From Pseudeuparius sepicola (Eukaryota > Arthropoda > Insecta > Coleoptera > Anthribidae): a stretch of 64,000 nucleotides of DNA. Shown piece after piece: positions 53,401-63,836 of this stretch. A program made the translations under genes and the position numbers. Every line of letters starts with the position of its first letter. Within the stretch, counting starts at the first letter, position 1. The stretch spans positions 15,480,501-15,544,500 of the forward strand of contig OY987301.1 in the NCBI GenBank assembly GCA_963920635.1. The letters are read 5' to 3'. Below the pieces are notes generated by a model that saw only the letters and a list, made by a program, of their open reading frames with translations, had not been told where the DNA came from and did no database searches.

Positions 53401-56400
53401 AGAATTTTCCAAGTTTTCCAGTCCCGTTTCACGACAATAATACTGCAGCTAGAGAGGGAATACTTGGGGGTGACTTTGGGTGCAAACAGTTTTCTTTGTC
53501 TGCCCGTTTTAAGGGTCTAAAAAATTAAAGTTTGACAAACCGAGCGGTATTTTGCCAATTCAATGATAATTTTTCAAGTTTTCCAGTTCCGTTTCACGAC
53601 AATAATACCGCAGCTAGAGAGGGCATACTTGAAGGTGACTTTGTGTGTAGACAGTTTTCTTTGTCTGCCCGTTTTAAGGGTCGAAAATTTTAAAGTTTGA
53701 CAAACCGAGTGGCATTTTGCCAATAAAATGAGAATTTTCCAAGTTTTCCAGTTCCGTTTTACGACAATAATACTGCAGCTAGAGAGGGCGTACTTGGGGG
53801 TGACTTTGGGTGCAAACAGTTTTCTTTGTCTGCCCGTTTTAAGGGTTGAAAAAATTAAAGTTGGACAAACCGAGCGGCATTTTGCCAATACAATGAGAAT
53901 TTTCCAAGTTTTCCAGTTCCGTTTTACGACAATAATACTGCAGCTAGAGAGGGCATACTTGGGGGTGACTTTGGGTGTAAACAGTTTTCTTTGTCTGCCC
54001 GTTTTAAGGGTCGAAAAAAATTAAAGTTTGACAAACCGAGTGGTATTTTGCCAATTCAATGATAATTTTTCAAGTTTTCCAGTTCCGTTTCACGACAATA
54101 ATACTGCAGCTAGAGAGGGCATACTTGGGGGTGACTTTGGGTGTAAACAGTTTTCTTTGTCTGCCCGTTTTAAGGGTCTAAAAAATTAAAGTTTGACAAA
54201 CCGAGCGGTATTTTGCCAAGAAAATGAGAATTTTCCAAGTTTTCCAGTCCCGTTTCACGACAATAATACTGCAGCTAGAGAGGGAATACTTGGGGGTGAC
54301 TTTGGGTGCAAACAGTTTTCTTTGTCTGCCCGTTTTAAGGGTCTAAAAAATTAAAGTTTGACAAACCGAGCGGTATTTTGCCAATTCAATGATAATTTTT
54401 CAAGTTTTCCAGTTCCGTTTCACGACAATAATACCGCAGCTAGAGAGGGCATACTTGAAGGTGACTTTGTGTGTAGACAGTTTTCTTTGTCTGCCCGTTT
54501 TAAGGGTCGAAAAAATTAAAGTTTGACAAACCGAGCGGCATTTTGCCAATACAATGAGAATTTTCCAAGTTTTCCAGTTCCGTTTCACGACAATAATACT
54601 GCAGCTAGAGAGGGCGTACGGGGGGGTGACTTTGGGTGCAAACAGTTTTCTTTGTCTGCCCGTTTTAAGGGTTGAACAAATTAAAGTTGGACAAACCGAG
54701 CGGCATTTTGCCAATACAATTAGAATTTTCCAAGTTTTTCAGTTCCGTTTCACGACAATAATACTGCAGCTAGAGAGGGCATACTTGGGGGTGACTTTGG
54801 GTGTAAACAGTTTTCTTTGTCTGCCCGTTTTAAGGGTTGAACAAATTAAAGTTGAACAAACCGAGCGGCATTTTGCCAATACAATGAGAATTTTCCAAGT
54901 TTTCCAGTTCCGTTTCACGACAATAATACTGCAGCTAGAGAGGGCGTACTTGGGGGTGACTTTGGGTGCAAACAGTTTTCTTTGTCTGCCCGTTTTAAGG
55001 GTTGAACAAATTAAAGTTGAACAAACCGAGCGGCATTTTGCCAATACAATTAGAATTTTCCAAGTTTTTCAGTTCCGTTTCACGACAATAATACTGCAGC
55101 TAGAGAGGGCATACTTGGGGGTGACTTTGGGTGTAAACAGTTTTCTTTGTCTGCCCGTGTTAAGGGTCGAAAAAAATTAAGTTTGACAAACCGAGCGGTA
55201 TTTTGCCAATACAATGAGAATTTTCCAAGTTTTCCAGTTCCGTTTTACGACAATAATACTGCAGTTAGAGAGGACATACTTGGGGATGACTTTGGGTGTA
55301 GACAGATCTCTTTGTCTGCCCGTATTAAGGGTTAAAAAAAATAAAATTCTAATTTTGTTGGCAAAATACCGCCCGGTTTGTCAAACTTTAATTTTTTTCG
55401 ACCCTTAAAACGGGCGGACAAAGAAACCTGTCTACACCCAAAGTCACCCGCAAGTATGTCCTCTCTAGCTGCAGTATTGTTCTCGTGAAACAGAACTGGA
55501 AAACTTGGAAAATTCTCATTGTATTGGCAAAATACCGCTCGGTTTGTCAAACTTTAATTTTTTTCGACCCTTAAAACGGGCAGACAAAGAAAACTGTTTA
55601 CACCCAAAGTCACCCCTAAGTATGCCCTCTCTAGCTGCAGTATTATTGTCGTCAAACGGAACTGGAAAACTTGGAAAATTCTCATTTTGTTGGCAAAATA
55701 CCGCTCGGTTTGTCAAACTTTAATTTTTTCGATCCTTAAAACGGGCAGACAAAGAAACCTGTCTACACCCAAAGTCACCCCCAAGTATGTCCTCTCTAGC
55801 TGCAGTATTGTTCTCGTGAAACAGAACTGGAAAACTCGGAAAATTCTCATTGTATTGGCAAAATACCGCTCGGTTTGTCAAACTTTAATTTTTTAGACCC
55901 TTAAAACGGGCAGACAAAGAAAACTGTTTACACCCAAAGTGACCCCCAAGTATGCCCTCTCTAGCTGCAGTATTATTGTCGTGAAACGGAACTGGAAAAC
56001 TTAGAAAATTCTCATTGTATTGGCAAAATAACGCTCGGTTTGTCAAACTTTAATTTTTTCGACCCTTAAAACGGGCAGACAAAGAAACCTGTCTACACCC
56101 AAAGTCACCCCCAAGTATGTCCTCTCTAGCTGCAGTATTGCTCTCGTGAAACAGAACTGGAAAACTTGGAAAATTCTCATTTTATTGGCAAAATACCGCT
56201 CGGTTTGTCAAACTTTAATTTTTTTCGACCCTTAAAACGGGCAGACAAAGAAACCTGTCTACACCCAAAGTCACCCCCAAGTATGTCCTCTCTAGCTGCA
56301 GTATTGTTCTCGTGAAACAGAACTGGAAAACTTGGAAAATTCTCATTTTATTGGCAAAATACCGCTCGGTTTGTCAAACTTTAATTTTTTAGACCCTTAA

Positions 56401-57142
56401 AACGGGCAGACAAAGAAAACTGTTTACACCCAAAGTCACCCCCCCGTACGCCCTCTCTAGCTGCAGTATTATTGTCGTGAAACGGAACTGGAAAACTTGG
56501 AAAATTCTCATTGTATTGGCAAAATGCCGCTCGGTTTGTCAAACTTTAATTTTTTCGACCCTTAAAACGGGCAGACGAAGAAACCTGTCTACACCCAAAA
56601 TCACCCCCAAGTATGTCCTCTCTAGCTGCAGTATTGTTATGATAAAAAATTATAAAATTATTTATGAGAATCACGAACCACAGTCATTATGACAACCATC
56701 TTGATGTTACAATATAGAATAAAATAACACCCAAAATTAGTCTTAAAACCTAACATTTTAAAATAAAAATGCATACGCCCACAACTAGCAGCAATTGTAA
56801 TTATAACTTTATTTTATACATCACTGGATATTGATGTAAACCCTGCAGAACTTGTATAAAAAAAGTTTTTCAGCTTTTTTTATGACAAATCATAACTCTT
56901 TGATATCACGTGTTTTAGCTCAACCTGTGCAAACTCTACCTGTAATAAACGGTAGTTGGAATGGACGCACAAATGAACAACCCGTCGTCACTCAGCCAAT
57001 CAGTTTGGCACCACTTCCTTCAGCCCCTGAAGAAAGTGAAGATAAAAATGAGAAGAAACAAACAGACGATCCACCGCCATCTTACGAGTCTGTAGTGCCA
57101 TCAGAAACTGCCATACATCGGCCAATAATTAACACAGCATGA
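50405..57142 (+). CDS. Cys/Gly-rich protein B with PSAP and PPPSY motifs, unknown family
   Basis: Two exons, 50405-50594 and 56919-57142, with a phase-1 intron: 137 aa. Residues 1-40 repeat 'GSGDCGG' or 'GSGDCCG'; about 41-62 are Cys-dense ('CCDCNCCVCNDGD', 'CNFYYCAP'). Exon 2 has 'INGSW' (73-77), 'TQP' (88-90), 'PSAP' (97-100) and 'DDPPPSYES' (113-121). PSAP is the Tsg101/ESCRT-I ligand motif and PPxY binds WW domains of NEDD4-type ligases. Both together occur in animal sorting adaptors such as LITAF and ARRDC proteins, but no domain of those is seen here. No signal peptide or membrane span is present; the Cys cluster could be acylated or bind metal. Start codon, intron position and phase match protein A. 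The 6.3-kb intron holds a satellite array. Confidence 0.82.
51240..55345 (+). repeat. 165-bp satellite array, direct part (~25 units)
   Basis: Units of 164-166 bp, each with one CTGCAG (sometimes CCGCAG) and the blocks 'tccaagttttccagt', 'agctagagagggcatacttg', 'tttctttgtctgcccgtttt' and 'gacaaaccgagcgg'. CTGCAG starts at 51294, 51460, 51625, 51791 and so on to 55260. Higher-order copying is visible: about 52860-53680 recurs 826 bp later (five units), and 51700-52180 recurs 1488 bp later (nine units). The array lies wholly in the intron of gene B. Because 165 is a multiple of 3, long open frames appear on both strands; I do not treat them as genes. Confidence 0.95.
55346..56638 (-). repeat. 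165-bp satellite array, inverted part (~8 units)
   Basis: From 55346 the same monomer runs in reverse complement, for example 'ggcaaaataccgctcggttt' and 'aaaacgggcagacaaagaaa'. CTGCAG is at about 55470, 55636, 55801 and on to 56627. Several inverted units share variants not common in the direct part ('gaaacctgtctacaccc', 'tgttctcgtgaaacagaact'), so this block amplified separately. The switch is abrupt, within an A-rich stretch after 'attaagggtt'. Confidence 0.93.
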
Positions 57143-57203
57143 AATTATATTTAGATTATCTTGACAAAACTTCATTAGCTGTTACCTCGGCAGAGCATTT
57201 GAT

Positions 57204-57327
57204 CAAAACGACAATAACCGAGCAAGAAGTTACTAGCAAGCAAGACTAAAAATATTGCCTATTGCCTTCATATTATCTTGGAAATTTTTAATCTTGCTAG
57301 TAATACCTCATGATTATTGTCGTTTTC
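57204..57327. repeat. Short hairpin 3' of gene B
   Basis: 'aaaacgacaataa' and 'cttactagcaag'-type sequence pair with 'cttgctagtaat' and 'ttattgtcgtttt' over 124 bp. It lies 62 bases after gene B's stop, perhaps within the 3' UTR. No AATAAA was found before it. Confidence 0.6.
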
Positions 57328-57329
57328 GT

Positions 57330-58630
57330 AAATTGCTCAGTAATCATGCCATGTCTCATGAGGTTTTGAATCAGCTTCTACGACTGACGACTGACGACTG
57401 ACACGCATAATATGCATACTTAAAGCTGTTCAACATAATTAATAATTTATCAAGTTGATATTTTTATATACTTTTTATATAGTCTTATGTAAAAACCTGT
57501 TATACAGACTGATCGGCAGATCCCATAATTTTAAGTTTTAAAAAAATAGATCAGCATATAAATATGAGCACAATACAAGACCTCTTACGGATCTTGAGCA
57601 CAATATATCCTGCCAACATTTTTCCGGGTACAAGAGTTTGAACTGAACAAACTGTCCATTTTTAAGTAGATTATAGTAGATAACTGAACAATTCCTCAGG
57701 GCAAAAATAACACTCCTGATAAATATTTAAATAGGGTTTATTATTACTTACTATATAAAATATGTATTTATTGAGGATCCAGTATGCAGCTTTAAACAAA
57801 GCATAGGTACTTATCACAATGACAATAACATGTCTAGGTTGTGATGTGTGTCTTAGTAGCGTCCGCAGAACTCCGTCATTATTAAAGACCAATCGTGCAT
57901 AAAATGTTTTACTGATTAAGGCAAACTGACAAGTTCGTTAACTTATATTTATATTTTAAAAAGTTAATCTACTGTAGCAAGTACACCAATATGGTCCGCG
58001 GGCGCTATAATGTGCAACAATAGGTGCTAAACTATTTTAATGCCTGCTATGATTTTTTTTAATTATCTCAAAAATGATTGCAAACATCGCATACCTATTG
58101 CTTTTTACATCAAACAATCACTCTACTTGAACATTTACTTATAATACTAATTAGTTTATATTATTTTATTATTCCTAGTGATATTTTTGTATTACTTATT
58201 TTTCCTTTTTTTATACTATCTTCTACTCATAAATAGGAATTAACGATTTTTTTATTTCACCAACAGGGTGAAGGTTCGTAGGTTTGTCAATATTACTATT
58301 GTTATTCTGTCTCTTATATAGAAAATAGTCTGATTTCCTGTTTTAAAAAAATGAAAGACTTAATTTACCATTTGTATTTATAACGTTAATATGTACAAAA
58401 TAAGGTGTTATTCTACATTATGCATTATGTTTGTTGTATGTATGTATGTATGTATATTATATACAGTGGCGATAATTTCCTACTCTATATTTACACAATA
58501 ACATTTAGTTTAGTTCAGAGAAGAGAAATTTGGCTCACTCAGTAATAATTCATATTTTTTATCTACACTTTGTACCCAAAACACAAATTCTACAAAAAAA
58601 AATGGCCAAATTAAACCAATAGTTTTTCTT
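57330..58630. other. Intergenic, no gene seen
   Basis: AT-rich with a (TATG)n tract near 58435-58455. No gene or repeat boundary is clear. Confidence 0.4.
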
Positions 58631-58639
58631 CACATTTTT

Positions 58640-59211
58640 TTAGAGACATGGCGAAAGGCAGCATTATGTGGAACGACTGTGGGTACCTATAATGGCTTAT
58701 GGCAGTGTACTCGTGGTATGGGGAGCTATTGCTTATGGTACCAGGCAATGATCTGTTACCCAGATCATTGGTAGAAGATCACGTCTGGTATTCATTAGAG
58801 ATAGTATGACTGCTTGTCTCTATATTGATCACATATTGAAACCATATGTATTGCCATACCTGAGGACTTTACGGAATCCATTATTTCAACAGGATAATGC
58901 ACGTCCACATATCGCTTGTGTTACTTTACAGCACTTTGAGGCATCCCAAGTCAATATTCTTCCATAGCCCCCAATAAGATGTCCTGATCTGTCTAACATG
59001 TGTGGGACCAAAGGCTCGTATCACCGATGCCTTTGTGTGGGCCATTATTACTAACCTGCGTCAGCCTCCACAAACCTTACAGCAACTTACAGGTGAAATT
59101 CAGGTTGTATGGGACCACATACCCCAAAATGACACCAATCACCTTATAAGATCCAAGCCTAGAAGGGTTAACAAATGTATTGAGAATAGGGGAGGGCCCA
59201 CACATTATTAA
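58640..59211 (+). pseudogene. Tc1-like transposase, C-terminal DDE half, broken
   Basis: Reading across frames: 'SVLVWGAIAYGTRQ', 'YIDHILKPYVLPYLRTL' and 'PLFQQDNARPHIA' (second catalytic Asp region), then a Pro-rich 'LP.PP..CPDLS' block. It ends in one clean frame (59002-59211) with 'IPQNDTNHLIRSKPRRVNKCIE' and 'GGPTHY'. These are the standard Tc1 C-terminal blocks. Frameshifts and stops separate the parts. No inverted repeats were found around it, and the N-terminal half is missing. Confidence 0.88.
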
Positions 59212-59219
59212 CTTTATTC

Positions 59220-59885
59220 GTAATTTAATTAACTTGAAATTTTAATCAAAAGTTAATGATTAGTAGACAATTATCATGTAAAAAAATTACCGCAACATAT
59301 AATGTATTACTGGCTGTTGCATTTTCTGTCAGTCAGAATATAACTGAAAATGGGTCACTTCCAGTACTTCCGGTCAAATCGGATGTGTAATAATTTGACA
59401 CGTGCCGCTATTATCTTCGTCCTAGTGAACTTACAAAGATATTTTTAATAACTTTCTTCCTCTAAGTTAATTTTAAGCGTGTTAGCTCATTTTTGGTAAA
59501 TGACATTGTAGAGCGGTTATCTCAGAAACTAGTAACAATAGGAAAATCGTCCATAGAACAAAAGTTTCTCCAAATAACCCAATCTTCCAGATGCGCTACA
59601 TTCCAATGTTTCTAGGATCGAAAAGTTTCTTTGCACCGCAGCTCCATCTATATGCCGATATCAAAATAAACACTTAGCAGTTGCAAATAAAGCTCTCTTC
59701 ACGTCCTAGCGAACGGCTATTACAGAATGAAAATATCTCGTTTTGTTCCCGAGATATCGGCGACGGGAGTCCTTATTGGGACACCTTGTATATACATTAT
59801 ATACATTTTATGTGCCTACATTTTTTCAGAGCCATAGATAAGGGGGTGGGTTGGGGGTTCATATAGGTGGGACCCTTTGTATGCT
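59220..59885. other. Unassigned intergenic DNA
   Basis: One MITE-like terminus 'gggacaccttgtata' lies near 59779. No gene is seen. Confidence 0.4.
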
Positions 59886-59889
59886 GTGA

Positions 59890-60085
59890 ACTTCGATTTT
59901 GTGCTTCGCATTTTTTCTAAAAAAATGTCTCCTTAAATACAATACCTAATTATATCAGTTCCAAAAATTTTATAGCAAAGCTAAAGCCTGTATTACAGTA
60001 CTTGCCAATTTCTTAGCCAATAAATTGTGCAACTAATAGCTACAGCTTGGTGTAAAACCGAAATTATCAATTTCTAGGCCAAAAA
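59890..60085. repeat. Dispersed repeat shared with 42415-42610
   Basis: It follows the same block order as the 42.4-kb copy ('gattttgtgcttcgc', 'acctaattatat', 'ccaaaaattttata', 'caatttcttagcca'). It ends against a family F foldback fragment. Confidence 0.65.
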
Positions 60086-60090
60086 ATATA

Positions 60091-60830
60091 CAGGGTGCCC
60101 CAAAAGTAATGAGACATAGGGCAACTGCATTTATATTTTGGGCCAAAATATGACGATTGAGGCCAATATGCCTTATAGAAATGCAGCTTGTTTAAGAGAT
60201 ACGCGGGCGTTGAAGTTCTTTTTTTTTTAAAATATAATTATGGATACATCTCCCAAAATAATCAAGCTGCTGAACTGAATATTTGGCGCACTGCTCACTG
60301 TTATGTTTTTGGAATGTCAATTTCGCCTTATCTCACAGAGGGCTCCACTTGCGCGGTTTTTGGATCGTGCTTTTACTCGTATAACTTTTTTGAGGTTATC
60401 TTCTTGGTCCTGCAGGTCCATCATTTTAGTGCATCTTTTCACTCTGCAAGAAAAAGGTACTCCTGTTTCATAACGACCAAATCAACCGTTTGCGTTGAAA
60501 TCGGCAAAATGTGCCCCAAAACACCTTTGTTGACTTCAATATTCGAAACATAAAATTTTCACCTACCGCTTTCAAATGTTACAGATCAACTGTACCATTT
60601 AAAGTGAAAAAAATATATCACTATGAACAATGAACCAAAAATTATTCGCTTTCAAAATAGAAAGGATTGAATTTGACAAAATGTGGACACCCTATTTCAT
60701 GAAAACCAATGGTGTTTTGACCAATGCCCATTTGGCATTTTTTTCTTCATTTTGAATGTACAGTTGATCTATAACATTTAAAAGAGGTAGGTGAAAATTT
60801 TATGATTCAAATATTGAAGTCAATTTTTTA
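60091..60830. mobile_element. Family F foldback, partial copy 3
   Basis: A CAGGGTGCCCCAAAAG terminus is followed, after unrelated sequence, by family F interior: 'ccaaaataatcaagctgctg', 'gatcgtgcttttactcgt', 'ccatcattttagtgcatc' and 'aatcaaccgtttg'. Only one arm and the centre are clear. Its 121-codon open frame matches the open frames in copies 1 and 2 only because of the shared DNA. Confidence 0.75.
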
Positions 60831-60839
60831 AAATTCACA

Positions 60840-61780
60840 AAAATTCCAGGTTTTTTTTTCAATTTTGGCCTATCATAGACACAAGCTGCGATTTCCTCAA
60901 AAACTAACTAGAAAAAAATGGCATTTTGCGAACCCTACAATTTTAAAAAACCGTAGACAATTTTTATTACCTATATTGACCAACGACACATAACTTTCAT
61001 TTTGTTTGAAATAATTTGGATGTTTTATTTCCATAGCTGTTTAAGCATTATTTGCAAAACCTCTGCGTAAATTATTACTGTGAAAAAACTTTTGTTCGAC
61101 AACCCGAACCCGCATCTATATATAATACTAATCGAATAGCAATATATATAGCCTTTTTATTACGTCACTCAAGACTCAAGAGCAGCTTTTTCCCAGATAT
61201 GTTTTGATCGCATTCACAGAATTTGTTTACTAAGCGAATTTTCGCTTGGTTGCCGGCTTTCATCCTGAAACTAACCTTTATATTTTTTGTGCCTGAAACA
61301 TTTCGAACATTTGCCTTTGTAAATCTAAATGTTAATAATTTTATTATGTGTAGATATAACTTAATTTAAATGAATTAATACTATTTTGAGAAAATGTCTT
61401 GATTTCACTATTTTAGATGGCCATAACTTCTTAAAGAAGCACTTTTGAAATTTTTTCATAAGTGATTTTCGTCTTATTTTTGGTCGTAGCGTCTACCCCC
61501 TGCCGCTGGGAGTTCTGTACTCGTATATACATTTGTCCTGAACAGACCGGAAAACCGTATATATTAATATCATGATCTTTGGTATAATAATATAGAGCCA
61601 CCAAGGAGGTTGTTTACAAAGCAGACGTTGCCTCGTACCTCCGAAGAAAAAAGAGCTTTCGCATCTTGTAGGTAACATATTACATTTTCCTATAACAGCT
61701 ACTTTAAATTGACTGTGGAGGAGATTGTGAGTAATCATCTTTATAATAACCATTGTTCTATAATTACACAAATGATAATC
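60840..61780. other. Unassigned intergenic DNA
   Basis: No gene or clear repeat. The 104-codon open frame on the - strand (61493-61807) has no recognisable features. Confidence 0.35.
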
Positions 61781-61784
61781 ATAT

Positions 61785-62265
61785 AAAAAAAACCTTTTTA
61801 AAAACAAGCTTTTATTTAAGCTGTATACTAAAACGATAAAATAAAAAAAGATAAAAAAAACCTATTTAAAAACATGCTTTTCAAGCCATGTACTAAAACG
61901 AATAAAATAAAATAAGTCTAGGTTTTCAATGCCAAATTGAAACAAGTTTTTGTAAATCAAAAAGTTTATCGCCCGAAATGTTCATAAAAGTAGGTACCAA
62001 AATTAATGTGATTGGTTGATAATTTCTTTATTTTAGGTACAATTCGCGCCACGCAAGCTTTTTGATTTACAAAAACTTGTCACAATTTGGCACTGAATTA
62101 TCTTAACGAAAACCTAGGCTTATTTTATTTTATTCGTTTTAGTACATGGCTTAAAAAGCTTGTTTTTAAAAAGGTTTTTTATCTTTTTTTTTTTTAATTT
62201 TATTCGTTTTAGTAGGTACATGGCTTAAATAAAATCTTGTTTTTAAAAAGGTTTTCTACCTTTTA
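61785..62265. repeat. Long palindrome beside the 120-bp array (copy 2)
   Basis: 'ttaaaaacaagcttttattt' and 'actaaaacgaataaaat' on the left are mirrored by 'attttattcgttttagt' and 'aaataaaatcttgtttttaa' on the right. The inner arm 'gtaaatcaaaaag' mirrors 'ctttttgatttac'. Together with the array that follows it is the inverse-orientation counterpart of 46380-47585. Confidence 0.82.
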
Positions 62266-62319
62266 TTTTGTGCTTTTTAGTACCTACCTATTTGATTCCC
62301 ATACCCAAAGGGTTGTAAA

Positions 62320-62745
62320 GGAAGTTAGTCCGCCATCTTGGGGCATCCGCTATATTGGAGTTAGTATGACATCACTTACATCATTATTTTGTATTCGTCA
62401 AACCCTTTCATTTTCATTTGATACCCATGTCAAGTAAGTTGTGCAGAAATAGGTAATCCGCCGTCTTCGGGCGGTCGCCATATTGAATTTAGTGTGATGT
62501 CACTAACATTATCGTTTTCTACTCTTCAAGCCCTTTCATTTGATACTCATATTAAGGGGATTGAAAAGAAAAAAATGTAATCCGCCATCTTGTAGCGGCG
62601 GCCATATTGAATTTAGTGTGAGGTCACTAACTTTATCGTTTTCTACTCTTCAAGACCTTTCGTTTGATACCCATATTAAAGGGGTTGAAAAGAAAATGTA
62701 ATCCGCCATCTTGGAGCGGCGGCCATATTGAATTTAGTGTGATTA
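62320..62745 (-). repeat. ~120-bp tandem repeat with CCGCCATC motifs (copy 2)
   Basis: About three to four units of 'tccgccatcttg', 'ggccatattgaatttagtgt', 'actcttcaagccctttca' and 'tgatacccatatta', the reverse complement of the 46.4-47.2 kb unit. Spacing is about 123-125 bp. It ends at about 62745, where sequence becomes unrelated. Confidence 0.87.
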
Positions 62746-62749
62746 TTTT

Positions 62750-63465
62750 CTGCAAATTTCAACTTAAACGGGGATCACCTAAAAGCGTATGATAGAAGAG
62801 GAACCATTGTTTACACAATGTCATAATATAAATCGGATCTTGTTGGCCGAAATCGGAATTTTGGCAACTCTCCTAGACTATCCGGCGGGAAGAGTTCGCA
62901 TAAAACTGTGCGGCTAATCGTGAATAATACTTCGTGGCTCCAACACAGTTATTAATTTTTATGCAGAGACTAAACGTTTTATTAATTTACATTTATTATT
63001 ATTCTGAACATATGCCCAAATAGTCTATAATAAGAAAGGTAGGTGGATACATATACTTAATATCTTCATTAATATCGTTTTATTTTCTTGCAATTTGTAA
63101 TCTTTTATTTGTTAAATGGAATAAAATCCATTTCAAACTTAGTGAAGTACCTACACATATTAAAAATATGTATATAATATGTGAAGTAGGTACTAGTAAG
63201 CTGGCAACTGGCAGATGAGACACAAAATAATATGCTAAACCTGGGCGGGACTGGAATGGGAGGCGTGTTATAATGGGTAAAGGTAAAAAAGTATGTTAGG
63301 GTAAGCTGTGGTAAAAGTGTATAAAAGCAAACAAAAGGAAGAATAAAGAATATTAATAACCATTCTATTATTGTATTTTTTATAATTAGAGTAGAGTAGT
63401 AGAGTAAACAAGAAAAAGTGCGGATAGTTCCTTTTGGCGTATACTACCTATATAGGTAATAGGTA
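62750..63465. other. Intergenic, no gene seen
   Basis: AT-rich DNA up to the copia LTR; nothing else is resolved. Confidence 0.4.
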
Positions 63466-63468
63466 CAT

Positions 63469-63750
63469 GTTGGTATATAGCAAAAATGTATTCGCAGAAT
63501 GTTTAGTCTAAGGACAAAATTTATGTATCCGCTAAATCAATGGATGGCCTTCTTGCTCTACAGAGAAGAAAAATATCATTATATTTTTCTTCGAATTATT
63601 GATATGTGAGCCCAAATTGCGGAGCATGAAATAACGTACCAACACCGCCAGTTAGTTAGTTCTATTGAAGCTTTTGTACTGAAAACAGCAATATAAAGTT
63701 TACACAGAATTTTCTCGCGTTTTTAGTCTGATCCACCATACCTTTTAACA
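63469..63750 (+). mobile_element. copia-like 5' LTR
   Basis: It starts TGTTGGTATATAGC and ends TTTTAACA, giving TG...CA ends over 282 bp, close to the ~276 bp of Drosophila copia. A TATA-like 'caatataaag' lies near 63691. It is followed at once by a tRNA-primer site and gag. The 3' LTR would lie outside the window. Confidence 0.8.
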
Positions 63751-63753
63751 AAA

Positions 63754-63768
63754 GGTTATGGGCCCAGA
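63754..63768 (+). other. Primer binding site of the copia-like element
   Basis: GGTTATGGGCCCAG lies three bases after the LTR. It is complementary to the anticodon region of insect initiator tRNA-Met, the internal half-tRNA primer that copia-type elements use. Confidence 0.82.
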
Positions 63769-63836
63769 CATCGCGTCTGACCGCGAGTGAGTGAATTAAA
63801 ACCTTTGAAACAATAAAATTATTAAAGTTAATAATA

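Noticed and set aside
52644..55180. Long open frames on both strands across the satellite (up to 208 codons, 55-residue repeats)
   Set aside because: The 165-bp unit is divisible by 3, so any stop-free unit gives a periodic open frame. Frames break wherever a unit is 164 or 166 bp, both strands are equally open, and there is no start or splice context.
51240..56638. CRISPR-like or integron-like array
   Set aside because: Monomers are 165 bp without unique spacers, in a eukaryotic intron; it is satellite DNA.
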